From an uncultured Lachnospiraceae bacterium (GTDB lineage Bacteria; Bacillota; Clostridia; Lachnospirales; Lachnospiraceae): DNA of 64,000 nt. Location: positions 1 to 64,000 of the forward strand of contig URMK01000001.1 in NCBI GenBank assembly GCA_900548905.1. Direction: 5' to 3'. The first letter of the stretch is position 1. Each line of letters begins with the position of its first letter. Below are positions 1-7,347 of the stretch, piece by piece. The notes beneath the pieces were generated by a model. The model searched no databases, was not told the origin of the DNA, and saw only the letters and a program-made list of their open reading frames with translations. The position numbers and the translations under genes were made by a program.

Positions 1-28
1 AAGGCGATTTAGGATGGATTTTTGCAGA

Positions 29-55
29 GTAACTGTGAGGGTACTGAACAGTTAC
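29..55. repeat. Short inverted repeat upstream of the immunity-like gene
   Basis: The arms GTAACTGT (29-36) and ACAGTTAC (48-55) are perfectly complementary around an 11-base loop. There is no T-tract, so a terminator is unlikely. It ends 16 bases before the ATG at 72. It could be a small operator or the scar of a lost element; the sequence does not decide. Confidence 0.4.
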
Positions 56-71
56 GGCAAAATTACGAAAA

Positions 72-485
72 ATGCTGGGAGCGGCTGACTCTCCTTATAT
101 ATTGTCGCTGATGCGGCTGATAGAAACACAGAGTAAGACAACAATTGCGGATTGGTGCGTCGATTATGCTAAGGCCCACATTCTGGAAATTTACCAAAAA
201 GCATATCCGCAGGATGAGAGAGTCCCACGGGTGCTTGCTGCTTACCGGCAGTTCCGTCAGGGGGAAGACAAAGTCTCCGCGGGAATAAAGGTGGCGGAGT
301 TGAAAAAGGCAGTAGCCCGGGCAAATGGCGCGGCAGCTATCGCCTATGACCGTGTGGGGCTGGAAGAAAAGCTGGAGGTATATGACGGGATTGCAGCACA
401 GGAATGTGAAAAAATGGAAGCGGCGCTGCGCGCGGTGGCGGTAGAGGATGAACCAAATCCTGCTAAAATCAATTGGTATTGCTGA
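72..485 (+). CDS. Imm-5-like putative immunity protein, probably shortened
   Basis: The 137-residue protein resembles the small 'putative immunity protein' (Imm-5-like) family of Firmicutes. Matching parts are the N-terminal LMRLIETQSKTTIADWC, the central YPQDERVPR, and the C-terminal KMEAALRAVAVEDEPNPAKI. From memory, family members are about 160-190 residues and carry an Ala/His-rich middle segment. Here that segment looks collapsed to roughly AELKKAVARANGAAAIAYDR. An in-frame TAA lies at about 30, so the protein cannot extend upstream inside the window, and no clear ribosome site precedes the ATG. No toxin gene is adjacent. It may be a decayed or orphan immunity gene. The family assignment is by recalled similarity and the biochemical role is unknown. 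Confidence 0.55.
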   Translation: MLGAADSPYILSLMRLIETQSKTTIADWCVDYAKAHILEIYQKAYPQDERVPRVLAAYRQFRQGEDKVSAGIKVAELKKAVARANGAAAIAYDRVGLEEKLEVYDGIAAQECEKMEAALRAVAVEDEPNPAKINWYC

Positions 486-528
486 ATCAAGATAGAAAAG
501 ATGGAATAGAAACAGGAGGAAACGGTAA

Positions 529-1386
529 ATGGAGAGGGAAGAGCTGCTGGCGCTCGTTAAGGGAATGAGGGAAGAGGACAGGAAAAGACGGGAGGCTTCC
601 GGTATCCCCGCGGCAGGAGATGAACGGTTCGTACCGGTAAGGGGAGGAAAAGCAAGGATCCTTTACTACCCCGCAGAAGCAGGAGCCCCTGTTTTCTTCA
701 ACATACACGGAGGAGGTTTTGTAGCGGGAACTCCCGAAGGGGATGACCTGTTCTGCCGGAGAGTGAATGAACAGCTCAAGATCCATGTGGTGAACGTGGA
801 ATACAGACTTGCGCCGGAGTGCATGTTTCCCGGGGATAAGGAAGATGTATACGACGTGGTTTCCTATGTATGTGCCCACCCGGAAGAATATCCGGCGGAC
901 AGAACCAAAATGATTATCGGCGGGCACAGTGCAGGGGCGAATATATCCGCAGCGGTCTGCCTGATGGCGAAAAAATCCCGGGAATTCTGTTTCGCGGCTC
1001 AGATACTGGATTACCCGCCGCTGGATATTTATACTCCTGCCGGGCAGAAATTCTACACGGAGGGAGCTATTCCCCCTCAGGTAGCCGAAGTCTTTAATGC
1101 CTGTTACCGGAAGGAAGAGGATGCCAAAGACATCCTGTGTTCCCCCTATTGGGCACAGCCGCAGGATTTGGAGGGACTTCCCGATGCCCTTGTGATTACC
1201 TGTGAGATTGACTCTCTCCGGGAAGAAGGGGAAGAATATGCGAAGAAGCTGATGCAGGCCGGAGTAGAGGTTACCGGAAAACGATTTATGAAAGCTGCCC
1301 ATGGCTTTACAATGGCGGAGGACGAAGCGGGAATAGCCGGGCAGCAGTATATGATTGACTATATGAAGAGAAAACTCAATGGATAA
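529..1386 (+). CDS. Alpha/beta hydrolase, HSL-type (family IV) esterase
   Basis: A 285-residue serine hydrolase of the hormone-sensitive-lipase group, cytoplasmic because no signal peptide is seen. The oxyanion-hole motif HGGG is at residues 60-63 and the nucleophile elbow GHSAG at 132-136 (Ser134). The likely acid is Asp228 in CEIDSLREEG and the likely base is His258 in AAHGF. An AGGAGG ribosome site sits just before the ATG. It probably hydrolyses short-chain acyl esters; the natural substrate is not visible. It stands alone and is followed by a perfect hairpin at its stop codon and a terminator. Confidence 0.85.
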   Translation: MEREELLALVKGMREEDRKRREASGIPAAGDERFVPVRGGKARILYYPAEAGAPVFFNIHGGGFVAGTPEGDDLFCRRVNEQLKIHVVNVEYRLAPECMFPGDKEDVYDVVSYVCAHPEEYPADRTKMIIGGHSAGANISAAVCLMAKKSREFCFAAQILDYPPLDIYTPAGQKFYTEGAIPPQVAEVFNACYRKEEDAKDILCSPYWAQPQDLEGLPDALVITCEIDSLREEGEEYAKKLMQAGVEVTGKRFMKAAHGFTMAEDEAGIAGQQYMIDYMKRKLNG

Positions 1387-1405
1387 ATGCCGCCGGCATT
1401 TATCC
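1381..1405 (+). repeat. Perfect inverted repeat across the esterase stop codon
   Basis: An 11-bp perfect palindromic stem, GGATAAATGCC / GGCATTTATCC, with a 3-base loop. It includes the TAA stop of the esterase gene. No U-run follows directly; the real terminator is about 20 bases downstream. It may protect the mRNA 3' end or pause the ribosome at termination. Confidence 0.55.
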
Positions 1406-1426
1406 AGACGGAAAAAACAAGATAAA

Positions 1427-1470
1427 AAAGGATGCCGTTTCCCACCGGGAAAGACATCCTTTATTTTTAT
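1427..1470 (+). terminator. Rho-independent terminator of the esterase gene
   Basis: AAAGGATG pairs with CATCCTTT around an inner GTTTCCC/GGGAAA stem, followed by a T-rich stretch (TTTATTTTTAT). Confidence 0.75.
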
Positions 1471-1644
1471 CCATACTTCATTTTCCATTCTAGCACACTG
1501 CAAAAATAAAGTCTAGTAATATTTTTTGTTTTGAGTAAAATGTTCTATATGGAAGGTAACCGTTCAGACGGTCTCTTGTGTCTTGTGGGCGTCTGATCGA
1601 TTACATATGCAAGAGCTAGAAACAGCGCATGAAAGGAGCAGAAC

Positions 1645-4600
1645 ATGAAGCCGGAAGAGAATAAAACGGTTCCCGGAGCATTCCAGCAGGAGGAAGAAGC
1701 ATATCTTGCCAAAACGTTGGCAGTAGTCCGGGATAATGTGAAAAATTACGGCAGTGAAGTGTCCCGGATGCAGGCGGACATTGATGAAATGCTGGAACAT
1801 TACCATGATAACAACGTGGAAGTCCTTACGCTCCTGAATAACACGGTTACCATGCACGCTCATATGAAGCGTGCGCTTGCCCGGAATGAAAAGGCGCTGA
1901 AGAAGCCCTACTTCGGAAGGATCGTGTTCCGGGATGAGGAGCTGAAAAGGGAAGAATCCCTTTATATCGGCAAGGGAGGTATTTCCAGGGATACCACCCA
2001 CTGGATGGTAGTGGATTGGAGGGCCCCGGTAGCCAACGCGTACTATGAAAACGGCCTCGGGAAATGCACCTATCCTGCACCGGGGGATAAACAGCGTAAA
2101 ATAGACCTGCAAATGAAGCGTACCTATGAAATCGAGAACGGAAAGCTTCTGGATTATTATGATTCCGAGGTGGTGACCAACGATGAGCTTCTGACCAAAT
2201 ACCTGGCAAAAAACAAACAGGCGGTGCTGGGGGAAATCATTGCCACAATCCAGAAGGAGCAGAATGATATCATCCGTAAATCCCCGTACCACAATATGAT
2301 TGTCCAGGGTGTTGCCGGTTCCGGAAAAACCACGGTAGCCATGCACCGGATTTCCTACATCCTTTACAACTACCCGGAACGGTTTAAGCCGGATGATTTT
2401 TACATTGTGGGAAGCAACCGGATCCTGCTGAATTACATTACGGGGGTACTGCCGGATCTGGATGTATACGGCGTCCGCCAGATGACAATGGAACAGCTGT
2501 TTGTACGGCTGTTATATGAGGACTGGGACGATGCAAAGTACCGGATTCGGGCAACCGACAGGGTGGGGAAGAAAGGCTGTGTCCGGGGAACCTTGGGATG
2601 GTTTAAGGATCTGGAAGCTTATTGCCGCAATCTGGAATGGAGTGTTATTCCCAGAGAATCCATCTATTTGAACCCCAGGCAGTTTGTGGAAGGGTTCCGG
2701 GACGGGAAAACAGGAGTTTTTGATGAAACGGACGGAAAACCGGCGAAGCCCGGGGATCTTGTGGAGCTTATGCCCCGGGACGCCGTGGAACGCTATATCC
2801 TGCAGAACCCTTCCGTATCCGTCCAGAGTAAAATTGATATGCTTAATGAAAGGATCCTTATTAAAGTAAAAGATGAGTTCCTGGGAAAAGGCGTAAAATA
2901 TACGGAAGCGGAACGCAAAGCCATACAAAGGGCTTTCCGGGGCCGGTATGGGGGGAAGACATGGAAGCGCTCCATATTCGATATATATGAGGATTTCCTC
3001 GCAGGACAGATACGTAAGGGGTGTGATGTGGATATCCCCGGCACGGAATTTGATGTGTATGATCTGGCGGCGCTGGCCTATATTTATAAGCGTATCAAGG
3101 AAACGGAGGTAATCAGCGAGGCCCATCACGTAGTGATCGATGAGGCACAGGATTTTGGGATGATGGCTTATGCGGTACTGGATTTCTGCATCCGGGAATG
3201 TACCTATACCATCATGGGTGATGTTTCCCAGAATATTCATTTCGGATATGGCCTGAATGACTGGGAGGAACTGAAGGAACTGCTTCTTTCCGGGGAAAGG
3301 GACAGCTTCGGGGTGCTGAAAAAGAGCTACCGGAATACGGTGGAAATATCGGATTTCGCTACGGATATCCTTCATCACGGGCAGTTTTCCAGCTATCCGG
3401 TGGAGCCGATTATCCGTCACGGAAAAAAAGTACAGGTGCAGAAAGCCGGGGACAGGGATGCTCTGATCCGGAAAGCGGCGGCAGTGTGCCAAAGCTGGCA
3501 GGAAAATGGTTACGACACCATCGCCGTGGTATGCAGAGACAGAGAAAATGCGGCAAAGACAGCCGCCGAGCTGGATAAATACATCACCGTCCAGGAAAGT
3601 GATTTGGAAAAGGCCGTTTTTGACAAAGGGATCATGGTGCTTCCTGTGGAATATACCAAAGGCCTGGAATTTGACGCCGTACTAATCCTGGATCCCACGT
3701 TGGACGAATACCCGGTGGAGGACGGACATGCCAAGCTGTTATATGTGGCGGCAACCAGGGCTTTACACGAACTTCATGTGCTGCATACCGGAAACCTCAC
3801 CGGACTGATAGCCGATCCCCTTCCGAAAAGGCCGGCTCCGGCCAGACCCATGGAGGAAAAGGGAAAAGAGGAAACTAAAAAGAACGAAAAAAGGAAGATA
3901 CCGAACACGGATAACGGCACCGTATCCAAAAAGCGGATCTCCATAGTCTGCAATCCATCGCCCGATAAGGGCGGCCAGACACATCCTGCTGCCGAAAAAG
4001 CGGTACTTCCGGTGAAGAAGCCTTCTGCTGTTCCCGCCGGACGACAGGCAGCCGCATTCTCCGTGGGCAGCCGTCCCGGTGTGGGATGTTCTGCCGGTGT
4101 GGGAAACTCTTCTGGTGTAGGAATCCCTTCTGGTGTAGGAATCCCTTCCGGTGTGGGAAAAACTTCCGTTTCAGGTACAGGAAGCAGAAGGCCCGTCATC
4201 GTTCCGGCCGCCGCGACAACGGAAGCCCGGCCGCGGGGAAATGTCCCGGCGGCGGGAAACCGGCCCGTTTCAAAAGAGATGGCTTCTGCCGGGAAAGGCA
4301 ATACCGCCCCCGCATTCGGGGATCTGCCCGCCACGGAAAAGCTGCGTCCGGCCGGCCATGGAAAGCTTGATTTGGCAGTGCGGTGGGTTACGAAGCAGCC
4401 GGACGGCCTTTATATCCAGAGCAGGTACGGCATCCTGCGCCTGAGCCCGGTGGGAAGCGCCATTGTACGTGTGACCTTTGCGAAGGGGCAGCAGATCACG
4501 GAAGGCTCCGGCCGGCTTATCACGGTGGACAGGACCGAGAAGGCCTGGATGTACAAAGAGGTGGGAAACGGTGTGGAGCTTACTACAGACGAACTCTGTC

Positions 4601-5034
4601 TGCGGGTGGATAAAGCAACCGGATCTATCCGTTATATGACACGGGACAAAAAACTGCTTCTATCCGAGCGCTCCAGGGAAAGCCGTCAGATAGAAACCGG
4701 GGCAGGTCCTGTTGACAAAAGCTGGCTCTACCTGGACTGGCCGAAGGAAGAAATGGTATATGGAATGGGAGCGGGAGTTAACAGCGGACTGAAGCTGCGG
4801 GGCTGTGCCAGATATATATCCCACTGCGGCGCCGGGGAACTGCCCCTGCTTCTTTCCGATAAAGGCTATGGCCTCCTGCTGGCAACCGAAAACCCGGTTT
4901 TCACCTGTGATATACCGGTTTACGGCACCTATCTGTATACGGAAAAGGAAACGCAGCAGGACTATTATTTCATCGGAGGGAAAAAACCGGCCACTATTCT
5001 GAATGCCTATGCTTATCTGTGCGGTAAGCTGTAA
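1645..5034 (+). CDS. HelD-like superfamily 1 helicase fused to a GH31-type N-terminal beta-sandwich
   Basis: A single 1129-residue reading frame with three parts. Residues 1 to about 720 are a HelD/UvrD-like superfamily 1 ATPase. Walker A GVAGSGKTT is at 222-230, Walker B VIDEAQD near 497-503, and a C-terminal helicase motif region around KGLEFDAV and LLYVAATRA. HelD proteins bind RNA polymerase and help recycle stalled enzyme. Residues about 720-905 are a low-complexity Pro/Lys/Gly linker containing five tandem hexapeptides of type GVGxxS. Residues about 906-1129 resemble the N-terminal galactose-mutarotase-like domain of GH31 alpha-glycosidases (EMVYGMGAG, LLLSDKGYGLLLATE, QQDYYFIGG). The chain stops where the catalytic barrel would begin, so glycosidase activity is not expected. 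HelD proteins are usually about 700-780 residues. The start has a good ribosome site (AAAGGAGCAG). Confidence 0.85.
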   Translation: MKPEENKTVPGAFQQEEEAYLAKTLAVVRDNVKNYGSEVSRMQADIDEMLEHYHDNNVEVLTLLNNTVTMHAHMKRALARNEKALKKPYFGRIVFRDEELKREESLYIGKGGISRDTTHWMVVDWRAPVANAYYENGLGKCTYPAPGDKQRKIDLQMKRTYEIENGKLLDYYDSEVVTNDELLTKYLAKNKQAVLGEIIATIQKEQNDIIRKSPYHNMIVQGVAGSGKTTVAMHRISYILYNYPERFKPDDFYIVGSNRILLNYITGVLPDLDVYGVRQMTMEQLFVRLLYEDWDDAKYRIRATDRVGKKGCVRGTLGWFKDLEAYCRNLEWSVIPRESIYLNPRQFVEGFRDGKTGVFDETDGKPAKPGDLVELMPRDAVERYILQNPSVSVQSKIDMLNERILIKVKDEFLGKGVKYTEAERKAIQRAFRGRYGGKTWKRSIFDIYEDFLAGQIRKGCDVDIPGTEFDVYDLAALAYIYKRIKETEVISEAHHVVIDEAQDFGMMAYAVLDFCIRECTYTIMGDVSQNIHFGYGLNDWEELKELLLSGERDSFGVLKKSYRNTVEISDFATDILHHGQFSSYPVEPIIRHGKKVQVQKAGDRDALIRKAAAVCQSWQENGYDTIAVVCRDRENAAKTAAELDKYITVQESDLEKAVFDKGIMVLPVEYTKGLEFDAVLILDPTLDEYPVEDGHAKLLYVAATRALHELHVLHTGNLTGLIADPLPKRPAPARPMEEKGKEETKKNEKRKIPNTDNGTVSKKRISIVCNPSPDKGGQTHPAAEKAVLPVKKPSAVPAGRQAAAFSVGSRPGVGCSAGVGNSSGVGIPSGVGIPSGVGKTSVSGTGSRRPVIVPAAATTEARPRGNVPAAGNRPVSKEMASAGKGNTAPAFGDLPATEKLRPAGHGKLDLAVRWVTKQPDGLYIQSRYGILRLSPVGSAIVRVTFAKGQQITEGSGRLITVDRTEKAWMYKEVGNGVELTTDELCLRVDKATGSIRYMTRDKKLLLSERSRESRQIETGAGPVDKSWLYLDWPKEEMVYGMGAGVNSGLKLRGCARYISHCGAGELPLLLSDKGYGLLLATENPVFTCDIPVYGTYLYTEKETQQDYYFIGGKKPATILNAYAYLCGKL
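4078..4167 (+). repeat. 18-bp tandem repeat (5 units) encoding GVGxxS in the fusion linker
   Basis: Five in-frame 18-bp units at 4078, 4096, 4114, 4132 and 4150 encode GVGCSA, GVGNSS, GVGIPS, GVGIPS and GVGKTS. Units three and four differ by one base. Such tracts change length by slippage, so linker length may vary between strains. Confidence 0.9.
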
Positions 5035-5118
5035 GAAGCATGGTGGAAAAACATGACATACTGCTGTCAGCATTTCTTTGCTATACTGGAAGCATCCACA
5101 GAGAAAAGAGGAATACTG

Positions 5119-5550
5119 ATGAACTGGAACGAAACCTATGGCCCGGGCAGCCAGCCGGACAGCGAAGCTATCAGCAGGTATGTCGGATGCCCTTACTGGA
5201 ACGAACTGATCACTTATCTGGAGCTGACCTATGGTGCTGCCGGACGGACGGAATACAGCCGCTGCTCCGGCAAACCGGGATGGAATGTGAAATACAGAAA
5301 AGGCAGCAGGGGGATCTGCACCCTGTACCCGGATGAGGGCTATTTTACCTGCCTTGTATCTATCGGAAGCAAAGCGGCGGATAAGGCGGAACTCGCACTC
5401 CTGGCATGCACTCCTTATGTGAGAGAATTGTATGCGCAGGCCCCGCCCTATAATGGAGGAAGATGGCTGATGATCGAAGTCACGGATCCTGCTATTCTGC
5501 AGGATGTGAAAACACTGATTGACGTTCGGATGGATACAAAAAAGAAATAA
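5119..5550 (+). CDS. DUF3788 family protein
   Basis: A 143-residue cytoplasmic protein of the DUF3788 family, recognised by the pattern ELTYGAAGRTEYSRCSGKPG, then CTLYPDEGYFTCLVSIG, and the closing GGRWLMIEV and DVKTLIDVRM. The family has no established biochemical role, and I assign none. The frame is open upstream to 5053, but the ATG at 5119 is preferred because AGAGGAA lies just upstream and the protein then begins where the family does. It follows the helicase fusion by 84 bases and ends at its own hairpin. Confidence 0.8.
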   Translation: MNWNETYGPGSQPDSEAISRYVGCPYWNELITYLELTYGAAGRTEYSRCSGKPGWNVKYRKGSRGICTLYPDEGYFTCLVSIGSKAADKAELALLACTPYVRELYAQAPPYNGGRWLMIEVTDPAILQDVKTLIDVRMDTKKK

Positions 5551-5568
5551 GAGGTAAGGAAATGTTAC

Positions 5569-5607
5569 GAAAGGCGGAGAAAGACAATCTGTTTTCTCCG
5601 CCTTTCC
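5569..5607 (+). terminator. Hairpin terminator after the DUF3788 gene
   Basis: The stem GAAAGGCGGAGAAA / TTTTCTCCGCCTTTC has a loop of about nine bases. The downstream T-tract is weak, but the stem itself is long and strong. Confidence 0.65.
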
Positions 5608-5692
5608 CTATGTCTAATCATAGCCTGTAATACACGGATTAACAGGAATATGGATATCTCCGGGTAACAGCTCAGACATGACTGAACTTTTA

Positions 5693-5755
5693 TAATACTG
5701 CACCTTTATACAAATAATAGTGCACCTTCCCTCTTTTAAAGTTATGATATAGTAA
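5693..5755 (+). promoter_or_regulatory. Direct-repeat operator and promoter region of the glycan-response operon
   Basis: Two 14-bp direct repeats, TAATACTGCACCTT (5693-5706) and TAATAGTGCACCTT (5715-5728), differ by one base. Their starts are 22 bp apart, about two helical turns. A -10-like TATGAT or TATAGT follows at about 5743-5752 without a good -35. This geometry fits a promoter activated by an AraC-type regulator, most simply the response regulator encoded directly downstream. Confidence 0.6.
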
Positions 5756-5849
5756 AATATAATCGGGTTAAGTCCGGTGATTGGGCAGGAAGCTCTCCTA
5801 CAGAGATTTTTTCTCAAGGCCCGGTTTGACCGCCACAGGGGGAAGCACT

Positions 5850-7346
5850 ATGAAACTTTTTATTGCAGAAGATGAAGAATGGATAAGACGGGGAATTAAA
5901 AAAATGATTCGCTGGAAGGAACTGTCTCTGGAACTTGCAGGAGAGGCGGATAACGGCATATCGGCAGCTGAGGAAATACGGAAGTGTAGGCCGGATATTG
6001 TGCTGGCAGATATACGCATGCCCGGATTGGACGGACTGGAACTGGTAAGCAGATTGAAACTGGATACAGATGCGAAATATATATTTATCAGCGGTTACAA
6101 AGAGTTTGAATATGCGAGAAAGGCAATAGAACTCAATGCAGTTAGTTATCTTTTAAAACCTGTCGATCCGGAAGAACTGAATGAAGTGCTTCATGCGGCA
6201 ACAGAAGAGATCATGAAAGAAAGACAGAAGAACCGGTCAGCGGGCGGGCAGGATTACCTTTTAAGGGTATTGGAAGAGCAGATTATTCCAGAGGAAAAAG
6301 AGCAGAGATATTTTACGGTTTTACTGATGCCGGGAAGTGCCGGCTGGTTTACGGAGGACACCCGGATAAAGTTTCTTGCTGTTCTGGACAGTTATCGGAA
6401 TAAGGGGATGAAGGGGGAACTTCACAGAAAATCGAGAGACGAACATGTAATTATTTTTTCTGCATTCGGGAAACAGGCGTTTGATCTTCATTTGAAACAC
6501 TGCCTGGCTTCTCTGAAGGCAGAATCCCTGGCAAATGTTGTATGGACGGTGGGAAAAACAGTCGACAGAATGACAGATATCCCTGTGTCCTACAATCAGG
6601 CATGGCAGGCCTATGTACACAGGCCATTGAAATATACGGAAGGTATTATTTATTATGAAGAAATGGAACTGGCCGGTATTTTTATACTTCCTTTTTCTGA
6701 GGAAACGGAGAAAATATGGATCGGAGTGGAAAATGGTGATGTACAGCGGGTGCAGCAGGAACTGGATCATCTGTTTTGTAAATTAGGGGAAACGGAGGGG
6801 TTGGGGATACAGGGCCTTGTTGACGTTATTTTTTATATGGCGCTGGATTTTGCAGGAAGAATTCAGAAAAGGGGGGTGGGAACCACCTTATATTACGCAC
6901 GCTGCCAGGAACTTTCCGGAAAGAGATTTCAAGTAAAAAATGCACAGGAGGTAAAGCTGTGGCTGGAGAAACTGTTGGAGGATATGTGCGGCGGCTTAAA
7001 AAGAGAACAGGCTAAAAGCGTCCAGGTTGCAGTGGAACAGGTTGCCTCTTATATTGACAGACATTATATGGAAGAATTTTCTCTTGGAGATATGGCCGAA
7101 ATGGTTTGGCTGAATACCTCTTATCTGAGCAGTTCCTTTAAAAAAGTAACAGGAGTTACTTTTTCTGACTATATAATGAAGAAACGAATGGAAAAAGCCT
7201 CGGAACTGATACAAAATACCGGTTTAGGCATTGGAGAAATTGCCGGTATGGTGGGATATGAGAATGTAAAATATTTTTCCCGCATCTTTTCCAGAACGAT
7301 GCATATGTCTCCGTCCCAATACAGGGAGATGCAGAAGGAGAAGTAA
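5850..7346 (+). CDS. AraC-type response regulator (YesN-like)
   Basis: A 498-residue DNA-binding response regulator. The N-terminal receiver domain (about 1-120) has the acidic pair Asp8/Glu9, phosphoacceptor Asp54 in VLADIRMPG and Lys103 in LLKPVDP. A long middle region has no clear family signature. The C-terminal about 100 residues form two AraC helix-turn-helix units (SLGDMAEMV, then GEIAGMVGYENVKYFSRIF). The ATG at 5850 is preferred over the upstream start at 5781 because CAGGGGGA precedes it and the receiver fold begins at once. The sensor kinase gene starts 1 base after its stop, and transporter genes follow. The likely role is to activate this operon when a glycan is sensed. Confidence 0.9.
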   Translation: MKLFIAEDEEWIRRGIKKMIRWKELSLELAGEADNGISAAEEIRKCRPDIVLADIRMPGLDGLELVSRLKLDTDAKYIFISGYKEFEYARKAIELNAVSYLLKPVDPEELNEVLHAATEEIMKERQKNRSAGGQDYLLRVLEEQIIPEEKEQRYFTVLLMPGSAGWFTEDTRIKFLAVLDSYRNKGMKGELHRKSRDEHVIIFSAFGKQAFDLHLKHCLASLKAESLANVVWTVGKTVDRMTDIPVSYNQAWQAYVHRPLKYTEGIIYYEEMELAGIFILPFSEETEKIWIGVENGDVQRVQQELDHLFCKLGETEGLGIQGLVDVIFYMALDFAGRIQKRGVGTTLYYARCQELSGKRFQVKNAQEVKLWLEKLLEDMCGGLKREQAKSVQVAVEQVASYIDRHYMEEFSLGDMAEMVWLNTSYLSSSFKKVTGVTFSDYIMKKRMEKASELIQNTGLGIGEIAGMVGYENVKYFSRIFSRTMHMSPSQYREMQKEK

Positions 7347-7347
7347 G

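Noticed and set aside
487..1503. 338-codon open frame antisense to the esterase
   Set aside because: The esterase frame has HGGG, GHSAG and a proper ribosome site; the antisense frame has none and crosses the terminator.
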